Of a stretch of DNA of 64,000 bases, positions 10,752-20,919 are shown in pieces; position 1 is the first letter of the stretch, and every line of letters starts with the position of its first letter. The position numbers and the translations under genes were made by a program. This stretch comes from Nosema muscidifuracis (taxonomy: Eukaryota > Microsporidia > Nosematidae). The notes below the pieces were generated by a model that did not search any database, was not told where the DNA came from, and saw nothing but the letters and a program-made list of their open reading frames with translations. Location: assembly GCA_028335825.1 (NCBI GenBank), contig JAIOKI010000007.1, positions 546,586 to 610,585 of the forward strand, given 5' to 3'.

Positions 10752-10859
10752 TATATTATAAAATGTTTATTTGATAATCTACTTTTAAATTCAAATACTC
10801 ATTTTTATTTTCTAAGATAGTATAACAGATTTATACATAAAAAGTAGATAGATGCTAAA

Positions 10860-11830
10860 TACGATCTTTACATCTAACCGAATATCAAATTAAAATAATA
10901 GCAGCTTATGTGCTAACAAGACGCAATGAAAAATAGCAGAATGACGAACCAAGGCCACTAGATTATAATTTAATAAAACAAATAGTCGCCAGTAACCGGG
11001 TAAAAATTAGAGTGAATACACATTAAAACAGAAGTAAAAATAAGATCCAAAATGGAGATATATTAGTTGTTTGCAAGAAGGGAAAAGTGAGAATTCACGC
11101 GATAACCTGCAATAAGTAAGTTAGAAATATTAAGAAAATATAATGTGCTAGTAAAAGAACTTAGATTGTACACCTGTGTAAATCTTAATAATACCGTATA
11201 TAGTCACGTGGGATGGTATAAAAACTAAGTCCATATAAATTAAAGAAAGATGTAGGATGTCTTTTTTATAGAATCCAAGGATACTTTCAATTATTCACTC
11301 TGGAGAAGAAGCTCGAGAGTATTTCTATGGAGTACAGAAAATGAATAAATAAAAACGAATATCGTGTAATGCCTTTTGATATTAAATATAAAAAACTGAA
11401 TCCTTACGGAATACTTGCATTATAAAACAACCCTCAAAAAATAATTAGTTTAGCAATAATTAAAAAAGGATAGTAAAAATTAAGAAAATAGAGTTGAATC
11501 ATAAAAATACTAAAAAACTTAAATTGGATTTCTTTGATAAAATAGTACAAGAGTTTATTTCATAAATATGTGGTATATTTATAAATATATGTCAAGGATT
11601 ATACCGTATTTGGTAACTTGCAATGGATTAGTAGCTAACTTTAACCAAGGATATATAAAAGAATTAAGTAAGTTGATTAGACTAAAACATATATACAGAA
11701 AAGAATCTCTAAGTTGACTTTGGTGAGTTTAACATTATAAAGTCTCCGAGAAACACCTAATAAAGAACAATACTAAAAAAGAAGCCTAATATATATGAAG
11801 CTCTGAATTTAGAGATAGTTGCTGTTGTAC
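10860..11830 (+). mobile_element. Ty3/gypsy-like internal-region fossil (tentative)
   Basis: This stretch is GC-richer than all flanking spacer and lies just downstream of LTR copy A in the same orientation. One short stretch near 11355-11380 resembles the conserved segment before the active site of Ty3/gypsy reverse transcriptase (Tyr-Arg-Val-Met-Pro-Phe). The element is heavily broken, with well over ten disruptions, and no second LTR is seen downstream. Age: old. Family assignment rests on one motif and composition only. Confidence 0.4.
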
Positions 11831-12690
11831 AAACGCAATTTAAAATTTTAATTCAATATAATGTAGATTTAATGATATATTTAGCATTTTTAATATCATT
11901 ACAAAGTATTCATTTATTTTTGTTTATGATATAGTTCTAATACCATAGAAAAAAATAAGCAATAAATTAATGAGTCTACTCTTCAACGTTTTGGTGTTAA
12001 ACTGAAGTGTGTATTTTAAAATTTCATATATATGAAAATAATAAAGCAAAAATATATTAATATTACCAATATAAATTTAATTGAAGCTGTTTTACTGTAA
12101 AAGAAATCGCTATTAAATAAAACTTTTCTTTGTATAATTATTTATTTTTTAAGATATGCTGTAATTTTATTAATACTTCTTAAATCTGATATTATATTTA
12201 GATGTTATTAATTTATTGTTTCTGAATATTTTGTTGAAACAAAAATGATTCATTTGCTAATTTAATTTTTGTTGATTTTTTCATTTATTAAAAATGTTAA
12301 TTTATTTTTGTTCTATAACTTTCTCATTTAATTTTAATAAATTAAAAATATCAATTTATTTTAAAAATTAATACTGTTTATTATAATTTAAATAAAACTT
12401 CAATTTAATAAAAATAGTATTTATTAACATGCTATATTATTATTAGTACATAAATAATTGTATAAATAATTTATAAAAATTACATAATTTAAATTTACAA
12501 AAATTCAATATCTCAATAAATAATTTGTTAAAGATGTTATCAGTCAAATAATTTATATTTATAAATCTATTGTACATTTTAAAAGAAAAAAATTATAATT
12601 TTCATATTAAAATATTAATTTGTTTTAATAATATCTAAATAGATGATTTTTTGCAAATTAAAATTTATAAAAATAAATTTTTACAGTTAA
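11831..12690. other. Intergenic, no gene seen
   Basis: Very AT-rich spacer up to the C-rich start motif at 12691; no frame or repeat I would defend. Confidence 0.5.
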
Positions 12691-12694
12691 CCCC
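12691..12694 (+). promoter_or_regulatory. CCCC start motif that fixes the start at 12705
   Basis: Four C residues lie 10 bases before the ATG at 12705. The frame is open upstream to a TTG at 12651, but the motif favours the internal ATG. Confidence 0.6.
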
Positions 12695-12704
12695 ATATTT
12701 TAAT

Positions 12705-13439
12705 ATGATATTTTTATTGCTTTGTTTGTCTTATATATTTGGATCTGATAAAAATAATATAAATTACGAATATTCTTTGATACTAAGAAATCCAAAAGAA
12801 AATATGTGCTTTATAAAAATTATGATTGAGGAAGAATTTTTTTTCACGATTAAGAGCGATTTAATTGTTTTAAAATATAACGAGAATCCTGAAAGTTCAC
12901 CTTTTATAGAAGAAAATGAATCAGGGGCTACTTCTATTGTATTTCAAGATCTTTCAGACGGAATTTCAATTATACAAAATAGAGGAGATTGTATGAAATG
13001 TGTTAATATAGAAAAGTATATAAAAGAAATTAGGATAGAATTTTTTTATGAGAAAGATACAAACATTAAATTTCTAAGTGATAAAAAAGATTCACATTTT
13101 TCAATAAGTATACTCAATCCCGATGGAAATACTATATTTAAATATATTGAAGATAAAGATCCTTTTTTTGCAACTAACATGTCACTTATTTGTTTATATT
13201 GTGATGTAAATTCTGGTACAGAGCTGTTCAATTTAAGGAATGGCAATATAACGTTTTTTAATTTAAAAAATGCTGTTACATATTGTGATGCTGAGTCTTA
13301 TGAACCATTCGATGACTTGAGATATAATCCTATCAAAATTGATAAAGATTTACTTATTTTTTACAGAACAAAAAAAACTACTAAAATATTTTTTAATTTC
13401 ATTGATAAGAGAATTGATATTTATGGTAAAAGATATTAA
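12705..13439 (+). CDS. Secreted protein, possibly beta-trefoil-like
   Basis: The 244-aa product has a clear signal peptide (MIFLLLCLSYIFG), which would be buried if the upstream TTG were used. The mature part is rich in alternating hydrophobic residues and has cysteines including GDCMKC and LYC. The segment TSIVFQDLSDG...IIQNRGDC resembles SQVFSIVFNSLSEF...NDMC of the ricin-B-like protein at 770-1411, so both may belong to one diverged secreted beta-trefoil family; that is tentative. No membrane anchor. Start chosen from the CCCC motif and signal peptide. Confidence 0.7.
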   Translation: MIFLLLCLSYIFGSDKNNINYEYSLILRNPKENMCFIKIMIEEEFFFTIKSDLIVLKYNENPESSPFIEENESGATSIVFQDLSDGISIIQNRGDCMKCVNIEKYIKEIRIEFFYEKDTNIKFLSDKKDSHFSISILNPDGNTIFKYIEDKDPFFATNMSLICLYCDVNSGTELFNLRNGNITFFNLKNAVTYCDAESYEPFDDLRYNPIKIDKDLLIFYRTKKTTKIFFNFIDKRIDIYGKRY

Positions 13440-13611
13440 ATTAATATTAATGTTATATTCTATTTATTTAAAGAAGAAGTAAAGTTTTGAAAAGCATTTG
13501 ATAGGGTTAAAAAAATAATTATTATTTTCACTACTATTTATTTATAATTTAAATTTTATCGGTCTTCCAAATTTCGTTATAGATTAAAGTTGTCAATAAT
13601 GTTTTTATTTA

Positions 13612-13691
13612 ATTTGCTTTCTTCCTGCATGGGGTAAAATAATAAAATATTTTAAATACTTTTCAACAATAATAAGAGAGTACTTGACATT
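13612..13691. repeat. Dispersed 80-bp repeat, copy 2
   Basis: Two differences in 80 bp against 366-445, same orientation. Flanks do not align beyond about 15 bp on the left. The rest of 13440-14337 is AT-rich spacer in which I see no gene. Confidence 0.85.
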
Positions 13692-14337
13692 AAATTTACT
13701 AAAATAATAATATAATTCAATTTGATATGATTTAATTAATTAATATTAAATTAATATCATTTTATTGTTTTGATTAAATATTTTATACTGGTATTGAAGA
13801 AAATATTTGATCTATTTAGAGAACTTAAATAATATTGTCAAAATAAAGAAGAGTACAATTTATATAGACCGATATTAAAAATAAAAAATTAAGTTATTGA
13901 ATATTATTCGAATTGTGATATATAACTTTTAATATAAAAATCATGATTTTAATTTTATTAATTAGAAAAATGCTTCCAAATATTTATGTCAAATTTCATA
14001 TATTTAACTGATGATAAATATGAATTAATTAATTTAGTTATAAAATCAGTTATCTTAGAATTAATTTTTGATTATCTGATATAAAATTAATTAGATTTGT
14101 TATGTTATAAATAAATGATAATTAAGTTATTAATTCTTTATTTTTTTATGTTTATAATAAAAATATCAAACATATTTAATTAATTTTTTGGTGATTATGT
14201 ACATAAATATAATAATTTAATTTATAAGTATATAGACAAATTAACATGTTTTATGAATAAAGAAACAATAATTATCAACTAATATATCACTAATTTAATG
14301 TTATTAAATTTCAAAATATATAAAAAAAGACTTTTAT

Positions 14338-14340
14338 CCC
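14338..14340 (+). promoter_or_regulatory. CCC start motif that fixes the start at 14346
   Basis: CCC lies 5 bases before the ATG at 14346 (tatccctttatATG). The longer frame from the ATG at 14298 has no such motif. Confidence 0.6.
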
Positions 14341-14345
14341 TTTAT

Positions 14346-15149
14346 ATGAATAACGACGGTTTTCCAATTGATATGAATTACTTGAATAAACTTGTAGAAT
14401 TTAAGGTTTGGAGAGATGAAAATATGAGAAAATACCAAGTCTTATGTAAATCAATTGATGATAAACTTATCGAAGATACTCCTGAATTAAGAAAAACCCT
14501 TGATAATTATCCAAAATGTATAGTTCAATTAACAAGACAAATGTGCAATTGTAATCAGAATTGTCTTGAAGACTTTCTTAAAACTGTTGATTTTAAAACT
14601 ACATGTCATTATTATAGCTTAGATAATTTATTAAATAACCAAAATCATTTACAGTGTGATATGTTTAACGTGAGAGTTGTTAACGGTATTATGTATGATA
14701 TTGATGAGAATTTACTTTATGTTACTAAAATAAGAATTCAAGATTATATTTTTGATTTATGTTTGGATAAAAAAAACAGTTATGACAATCTCAAATGTGC
14801 TGCTTATGAATTAAAGGATTATTGTGGTGATGATGAAAAATGTTTAAGTTTGATGTTTAATTCAGTATTAATGAATGAATGTGTTAATCCTGATTTCGAT
14901 AATCAAATCAAAGAAATTGTAGGATTTCCTAAATTTAATATGACCTTTGAAGATTTACGGGGTATAGTAAGATTACCTAGATCAAGTGGTGAATATATTG
15001 AACAGGATAATAATACTGAGTTAATATCTTATACTGGACTGTGTGTTTCCACATTGGTTATTTCTATATTTGGATTTATAGTTTTTAAACTGTTTAGAAA
15101 AACTTCTAAAAAAGATACTAAACAAGATGAATTGAATACTGAAGTTTAA
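14346..15149 (+). CDS. 12-cysteine membrane protein, family member C
   Basis: The 267-aa product, read from the ATG after the CCC motif, contains EFKVWRD, YPKC, CNCNQNC, C-A-A-Y-E-L-K-D-Y-C-x5-C and R-L-P-R-S at about 209-213. A membrane span follows at about 229-250, then a Lys-rich tail. All 12 cysteines of members A (7010) and B (8279) are present at matching spacing. It is closest to A (PKC-x-VQ-x-TRQMC-x-CNQ-x-C in both). No signal peptide is seen. Function unknown; the conserved R-x-x-R-S suggests processing by a kexin/furin-type protease between domain and anchor. Confidence 0.8.
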   Translation: MNNDGFPIDMNYLNKLVEFKVWRDENMRKYQVLCKSIDDKLIEDTPELRKTLDNYPKCIVQLTRQMCNCNQNCLEDFLKTVDFKTTCHYYSLDNLLNNQNHLQCDMFNVRVVNGIMYDIDENLLYVTKIRIQDYIFDLCLDKKNSYDNLKCAAYELKDYCGDDEKCLSLMFNSVLMNECVNPDFDNQIKEIVGFPKFNMTFEDLRGIVRLPRSSGEYIEQDNNTELISYTGLCVSTLVISIFGFIVFKLFRKTSKKDTKQDELNTEV

Positions 15150-16500
15150 TTAAATGTATATAAAAAATCATAGATTTTAATAATTAAATTGTATATTTAA
15201 ACATAAAAAATACAGAAACATTAGAAATTGAAGTATTTATATCTAATTAAATAAACCAAAAATGATTATATATATCATATGATAATTTCTGATAATTATT
15301 AGATATTTAGAGAATATTATGAAGAGAAAAGTTATATTGTAAATTAGTGTAGTGGTAAAAAATTTAACTCATCGTATTCAATGAAAATAAAATTGAACCC
15401 CGTGATGAAAGATCAAGTAAATAAAGGCAACTAAAAAACTCTAAAAAATTATCACATCCAATAATCTATGAAGATAAAAAAGATTACGTACTTTTTTTGG
15501 TTTTTCAAAGATAACGTAACAATACTTTTCTCACTTGAACATTTAAAAGTATTCGATATTATTTGTATGACTCATGATTTTTTAAGCTAACATTCTAAAA
15601 TGCTTTATCAAGATCATCCAAAAGCTATTGAATAAAAAGTCTGATTACAGAACAATATAAATAAAGTTCTAGACACTGCTGTTTCCCTTATTTTAATATT
15701 TCAATATACATATCTCTAGACAAAATTTTTTTTTCACAATATTTAAATAACAAATAAAATTATACTATGTGGTAGAAAAGACATGATTCTAAAAACTTAT
15801 CATAAATATAAATTATATTAAACAGATTTTTTTTCTGAACATTATCGTCAAATATCTCTATATGTCTAGTTACACAATCTTCATATTTTCTTCTGATTCG
15901 TAAGAAATTTTTTACATGTTAAATAAATATTTAGGGATAAAATTTTTAAAAAAAATAACAAATAAAAAATAATGCAATTTGAGATGTATGGCACAATTTT
16001 AATTATAATATTTTTTGAATTATATCACCAAAAATATTTTTTTAATTATGTTTTTTATATGTAGACAATAATTTAAAGTCAATAATATAACTATTTCCTG
16101 TATACTATATATATTAAGAAAATATTATATTATTAAAATTATAAATATATTTGCACTTTTTAGTTAAAGAATAGAATTTTCAACAAATTAAATTTAATAT
16201 AAAAAATGTCATATTCAGCTAGAATACAGTTTTAAGGTAAACTAATTAATCAAATCATTAGATTCATTTATATTTAAAATATATTAATAGATAATAATAA
16301 TTAGTTTTATCAGGATTATTATCAATAAAACTATTTGAATATTTATTTGTTTTTATTATAGTCTAAATAATATTATCTTAATGTTTACCTTTCACTTAAC
16401 TATAATATTTTATCATAATTATAATGTGTTAACTAAAAATATATAATTTAATATTTTGATCTTAAAAATATGTAAATATAAAAATTTCAATAAACATATT
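15150..16500. other. Intergenic; possible retroelement fossil at 15340-15730
   Basis: The stretch 15340-15730 is less AT-rich than its surroundings and reads on the minus strand as decayed coding-like sequence with a segment vaguely like a Ty3-type reverse transcriptase; it is thoroughly broken. Positions 15345-15415 superficially recall a tRNA but do not fold. The remainder to 16500 is spacer. Confidence 0.3.
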
Positions 16501-16848
16501 TTATTTGCATTTCTCTATCTTAGAAGCTATTTTAGATATCCTGACTGACAATCTACATAACTCTCTTGCAATAAGATCTACTTCATCTATTATATTTTCA
16601 TAATCTTCTTTAGTACAAGTATTCTTTACCCCTTCATTACACATATTATGACTACAACATGGTTTGTCATTATCACAACTAAACATTGAATCTGAATTTT
16701 TATGTTCTAATCTTTCTTTACACACATCTATACAGCATTTATCATCATATTTATCTTTACAACAATCATGAGATTTATTTATATTACACATATCTGATTG
16801 TCTTGTAAAGATACTTGATACTAAGAGAATCATTATGAAGGAATACAT
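16501..16848 (-). CDS. Small secreted cysteine-rich protein
   Basis: The 115-aa product has a signal peptide (residues 1-14). A dense cysteine segment at about 21-80 follows, with CC pairs (HDCC, KCC, PCC) and about a dozen cysteines. It ends in an alpha-helical tail of about 30 residues with a final C-K. Small Cys-rich secreted proteins are typical candidate effectors or spore-wall and polar-tube components, but no known family is recognised. Met6 is an alternative start. CCCC lies about 40 bases upstream and TTCC just before Met6. Confidence 0.75.
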   Translation of the reverse strand: MYSFIMILLVSSIFTRQSDMCNINKSHDCCKDKYDDKCCIDVCKERLEHKNSDSMFSCDNDKPCCSHNMCNEGVKNTCTKEDYENIIDEVDLIARELCRLSVRISKIASKIEKCK

Positions 16849-17439
16849 AAAATACTGTAATAAAATTCTTTAAATACCTTTAAAGGGGTATCTATATCAG
16901 TATAAATAAAATATTTTGTATACAATAAATTCTATTTAACTGTTTAATGATATAAATTTAATTTGTCAGTTTAATATAAATAAGTGCTCAAATAAATTAG
17001 TCATAAATTAAATTTTAATATATTTATAAGATTATCTTTGCATTCTTCTGTAAAATCGTTTTAAGTTAATTTATTAATTTATTAATTAATTGGTTTATGA
17101 ATTTATAGGATTATAGCTATAAATAGATAAAATTTTAAATATTCAAAAGATAGATATTTAGATACATAAAATACTATATTCAAATTAATGTTCCTCTTTA
17201 ATTATATAAATAAAGAAATCATTATATTTTTGACACTTCTTCTTCTATCATTTCAATAAATAACAATGTCTAAATATACAACTTAGATTTTTATATAACA
17301 TAAATAATAAACTTTAGATCTTGATCATATTGTTATTCTTCTACTAAAATAAATTTATTTAAAAAGAAAAATTATGAATCTTAAATATATCATATTTCTT
17401 ATGTTTGTTTATCTATTTTAATAAATTAAAAAAAAATAA
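16849..17439. other. Intergenic, no gene seen
   Basis: AT-rich spacer between a minus-strand and a plus-strand gene; no frame, repeat or RNA gene recognised. Confidence 0.5.
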
Positions 17440-17442
17440 GGG
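17440..17442 (+). promoter_or_regulatory. GGG start motif that fixes the start at 17447
   Basis: GGGTAAA sits directly before the ATG. The GGG form of the microsporidian start signal is known beside the commoner CCC form. The frame extends upstream only to a TTG. Confidence 0.5.
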
Positions 17443-17446
17443 TAAA

Positions 17447-17722
17447 ATGAATTCGTTATTTAAGTATGTAGCTCTATTTCTTACAGGATTACTATTTGAA
17501 CAAGTATCAGCTTTAGAAACTACTAATTTAACATTAGATAATGTTAATCTAGAGAAGAGTTTTAATATGAATTTTTATTTTTGGCTGGTTAGCTTGATAA
17601 TCTTAGTTGGTTCTTTTGCTGTGATTATGTTTTTGAAATGGAAGAAATCAAAGAAATCAACCTATCGAAACGATTATAATGTAGGATATAGTCTTGTGAA
17701 TATTCCTAAAGTGAATATATAA
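17447..17722 (+). CDS. Small type I membrane protein (91 aa)
   Basis: A signal peptide (about 1-22, ending VSA) is followed by a short Thr/Asn-rich ectodomain of about 25 residues with NLT, a possible N-glycosylation site. One membrane span lies at about 44-65, then a basic tail starting KWKKSKKS and ending in a Tyr/Asn-rich segment. The architecture is that of a minimal single-pass surface protein. No family recognised. It is read from the ATG after GGGTAAA. Confidence 0.7.
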   Translation: MNSLFKYVALFLTGLLFEQVSALETTNLTLDNVNLEKSFNMNFYFWLVSLIILVGSFAVIMFLKWKKSKKSTYRNDYNVGYSLVNIPKVNI

Positions 17723-17865
17723 TAAATCATTGATTTTTTATAAAAAAATATATTTTAAAAAGAATGGATGAAAAGATCTAATCAACTTTTTATATCTTTA
17801 ATATTAAAATTTTACAAAAATTTACATAAAAATACTTTGATTTTAATATTAAAATGAATCTAATA

Positions 17866-18013
17866 TTATATCAATAATTTCGAATTATTTATCTACTCTA
17901 TCATGAGGTGTTAATCAATTATAAATTTAATATCATCAAATTCTGTCAAGAAATAGAGACAAATAAATGAATATCAGTAGAAGCATTACATCTCTCGATT
18001 TTATAGCATATTC
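17866..18013. repeat. Dispersed repeat R2, copy 1
   Basis: About 150 bp, including tttatctactctatcatgag, recur in diverged form at 45560-45715, where they start exactly at the end of LTR copy C. It may be internal sequence of the same retroelement family or an independent repeat. The rest of 17723-19236 is AT-rich spacer in which I see no gene. Confidence 0.6.
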
Positions 18014-19236
18014 AATATTATGTATATGCTTTATATACTAGAAATATATATAAAGGACAACAATTAAATGTCTAAATAAAAAATCTTTGCAAGTAGTTTT
18101 TTTAAGTCAAGCCTATATCGATTTTATCTATAAACGGGTTCTATAATAATTAATTTATGCCATTTTAATTAGATAAATATAAAAATATATGAATTTGACT
18201 GCTATAAGAAGAAAATATTCTAAAAAATACGATTTAAATACACCATATAATTTTACTGATCTTTCTACAGAAAATTGCTCATACACTCAATTTAATTTCA
18301 AATATTAGAAATTCATTAACGAAAAAATTATCTGATTATATTTTCATATTTATTTCAATAAAAAATTTTTAAAAAATGAATAAATTATACGAAATCAATT
18401 TATTTTATTTGAATTTGTAGTAACTTGATTTTTGGATTACATGGGTCAAATTTTTAAATAAACAAAATTTAAAAAAAATAGCCTTAAAGTTCTAGGTCAT
18501 AGAAAAATTAATTAAATACTTTTAGTTCATTAATAATATATTCAAAATTAGTGATCACTTTTATTCGTATAAAATAGTAAATCATTCATTAGAATTTATA
18601 AATTCTATTAATTTATGACATAAAGATACTATTGAGAGGAATAAAAGCAGAAACATTTGCTAGTCAAAAAACTAGAAAAAATAAAAGGATGTTTATTTAC
18701 AAATAAATTTTAATGTTTTTTGTAAAGTTTTCTGTTTATTTACTTTTTAAAATCTAAGAGAGTCACTTCAAGCATAGATTTTTTTTCTAATAGAAATTAT
18801 GTCATGTTCTTAGATTGATACATCATTAACAAAAAATAACGTTGAATAAATTTTTTTAATTTATTTTTTGGTAAATATTTTTAAAAATTTTTAGTTAAAT
18901 AAAATTAATAAAAATAACAATAAGCCAGAATCAAATATTCAAAATCTCCATTACTCCAATTACCACTAAATTTATCCCTCAAAATATCATTTTTAGAACA
19001 TTATTTAAATTCTATTCTTAATATCACATTTTGTTTAATTCAACTGTTATAAATCTAAATTTTATCTCATTTATTATTTATTAATTTATTTCTTAAAAAT
19101 TTAATCTATTTTAAATAATCAATTTTATATACAAATAAATCTATTTTATGTTAAATTATTTTAGCATTTATTCGTTTTAATTTAATTCTACATGATGAGT
19201 CATTTAATATATTTTTATATATAAAGAGCCTTAAAG

Positions 19237-19860
19237 ATGTTTTTAATGAAATTTCTTATAGAATTTATTATTTTTTATATTAGTAATGTAGAATCAATCG
19301 AAACAATTAAGAGTTGTAGATCTGGTTTGATAACTAATATCTACATAGATATTACTAACCCTAATGTTAAAACAATTGAAATGGGTTTTTATAGATTCAT
19401 TCAAAATGATAAATCGTTTATAAAAATAAGTCCAGAACATATAAAAGAAATAGAATCAATTAAATATAAGTTTAGAGAATTGAAAGAAGATATCAAAAAA
19501 GTAGGAACTCCTATCAAAGTTCATGAACAAGATATTATTAACAATATATTTGATACATACATAAGAATTATAAATAATTCAATATTAGAGATGTCTTATG
19601 GAAATGGAAAAGGGTTGATATATTTTACTAAAGAATTTGCTATGAAATCTGTAAATAATGAAATTTGGATTATTTCTAGAAGAGAAGATATTTTAAAATC
19701 ATTGACAGATGATTATTTAGAAAATAGTGAAATATTGAAGATTAGAGAATCTAAAGTTATAGAGAACGAATTTTTTACAAAAGTCGTGGATTTGTGGTTT
19801 TATATCATAAAAGGGTATTCCAATATTATCACAGATAATGAGCAAGTCTATATATATTAA
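19237..19860 (+). CDS. Secreted protein, unknown
   Basis: The 207-aa product starts with a hydrophobic signal peptide (MFLMKFLIEFIIFYISNVES). The mature part is alpha-helical, rich in Ile, Lys and Glu, with a single cysteine at the mature N-terminus and none later. No membrane anchor. GCC lies six bases before the ATG, fitting the C-rich start rule. It is convergent with the Rpp30-like gene, only 21 bp between stops. No family recognised. Confidence 0.7.
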   Translation: MFLMKFLIEFIIFYISNVESIETIKSCRSGLITNIYIDITNPNVKTIEMGFYRFIQNDKSFIKISPEHIKEIESIKYKFRELKEDIKKVGTPIKVHEQDIINNIFDTYIRIINNSILEMSYGNGKGLIYFTKEFAMKSVNNEIWIISRREDILKSLTDDYLENSEILKIRESKVIENEFFTKVVDLWFYIIKGYSNIITDNEQVYIY

Positions 19861-19881
19861 ATATCTTCATTTTTAATTTAT

Positions 19882-20577
19882 CTAAAAATTACCCGTTTTC
19901 AATTTTTTAATTAAAAAATCTTCTTTAAGATTTCCCTCATTTACATCATTAAATATACAATCATTGCTCATAAATCTTTTAGAAGCACAATTCTCCATTA
20001 ATTTTCTACTATTATTCATAATCAACTTACATTTATCATCCCCAATATCAAATACAAGTAACATCTTTTGAATATCCAAAGGAGATTTGAGATCAGTAGA
20101 ACAAGAAGCCCCAGATCCAATGACTACGTTCCTGCACTTTGTATATTTAAGAATAGATTTAACGTTATACATCCAAATAAATCTATCTTTTTTATTGTAC
20201 AAAGAATCAGATATATTAATTTCATAAAAAATATTAGGATTAATATTTTTAAACTTAATGATTTTGGTAAAATCTAATGTTACCAAATCACAAATATTCT
20301 CATCAATAGGTTTATCTAAATCAGTAAGTTTTAAACATAAAATGTCGCATTTCTTGAGTAAGTGTTTGGTATTGAAGTTAGGACTATATATAGAAATAGT
20401 AAGCTTTTTGTATATATTTTTTGTGTGTAAAGTGAATGGAAGAGTAAAATCTATAGGTTTGTTTATATCCTTTTGATTAATTTGTTTGGATAAACAAAAT
20501 CCTGTATACTCACTAATTTCTAAACTTGATATATCCTTTTTAGAATATTTGATATTTATATTCGTGTCGTAATACAT
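19882..20577 (-). CDS. RPP1: RNase P/MRP protein subunit, Rpp30/Rpp1-like
   Basis: Rpp30 (yeast Rpp1) is a PHP/TIM-barrel-derived protein subunit of RNase P, which trims tRNA 5' ends, and of RNase MRP. In the 231-aa product, YDTNI at the start matches the family's FYDLNI strand and IDENICDLVTLDF at 91-103 matches the central DIISLD-type strand. RNVVIGSGA at 149-157 followed by LKSPLDIQKMLLVFD at 163-177 is the hallmark [KR]N[IV][IV]xSSGA...LRSPYDVxNLxxLFG segment. Length fits a reduced microsporidian version (human 268 aa). The start is the ATG after TTACCCC; the frame runs upstream only to a TTG. Intact. Confidence 0.8.
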   Translation of the reverse strand: MYYDTNINIKYSKKDISSLEISEYTGFCLSKQINQKDINKPIDFTLPFTLHTKNIYKKLTISIYSPNFNTKHLLKKCDILCLKLTDLDKPIDENICDLVTLDFTKIIKFKNINPNIFYEINISDSLYNKKDRFIWMYNVKSILKYTKCRNVVIGSGASCSTDLKSPLDIQKMLLVFDIGDDKCKLIMNNSRKLMENCASKRFMSNDCIFNDVNEGNLKEDFLIKKLKTGNF

Positions 20578-20584
20578 AATATAT

Positions 20585-20588
20585 GGGG
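20585..20588 (-). promoter_or_regulatory. CCCC start motif of the Rpp30-like gene
   Basis: On the minus strand TTACCCC lies 7 bases before the ATG at 20577 and decides the start against the upstream TTG. Confidence 0.6.
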
Positions 20589-20919
20589 TAAAAAAAATTA
20601 TCAAAAAATTAGATTTTATTCTTAACGTATACTAAAAAATAAAATGATTAATTTAAAGACAAATATTAGTTTTATAAAGCGTAACACGTCATTTTAATTT
20701 AAGAATAGAATATAAATATTTAAAAATAAATCTTTCAATTTAATTAAACAAAAAGTGAAAGATAAATTAAATTATTATATTACTTTATCATTTAAAAATA
20801 TATCTATGGATTTAATTTAGTCAGGGTGAGTAAGAATCTCTTACAAATTTAAAAAAATATAATTTGAAGTAATCTTAAGTATTTTACTTTTAACCTAAAT
20901 TAACATCAAAAATATTTTA

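Noticed and set aside
12651-12704. Upstream TTG start extending the secreted protein by 18 codons
   Set aside because: Would bury the signal peptide; CCCC and ATG at 12705 fit the window's start rule.
15345-15415. tRNA-like string (TTAGTGTAGTGGT ... TTGAACCCC)
   Set aside because: D-arm-like and T-loop-like words are present, but acceptor, D and T stems do not pair; taken as chance or worn sequence.
20068-20476. Two plus-strand frames within the Rpp30-like gene
   Set aside because: Antisense shadows; the minus strand has the recognisable family motifs.
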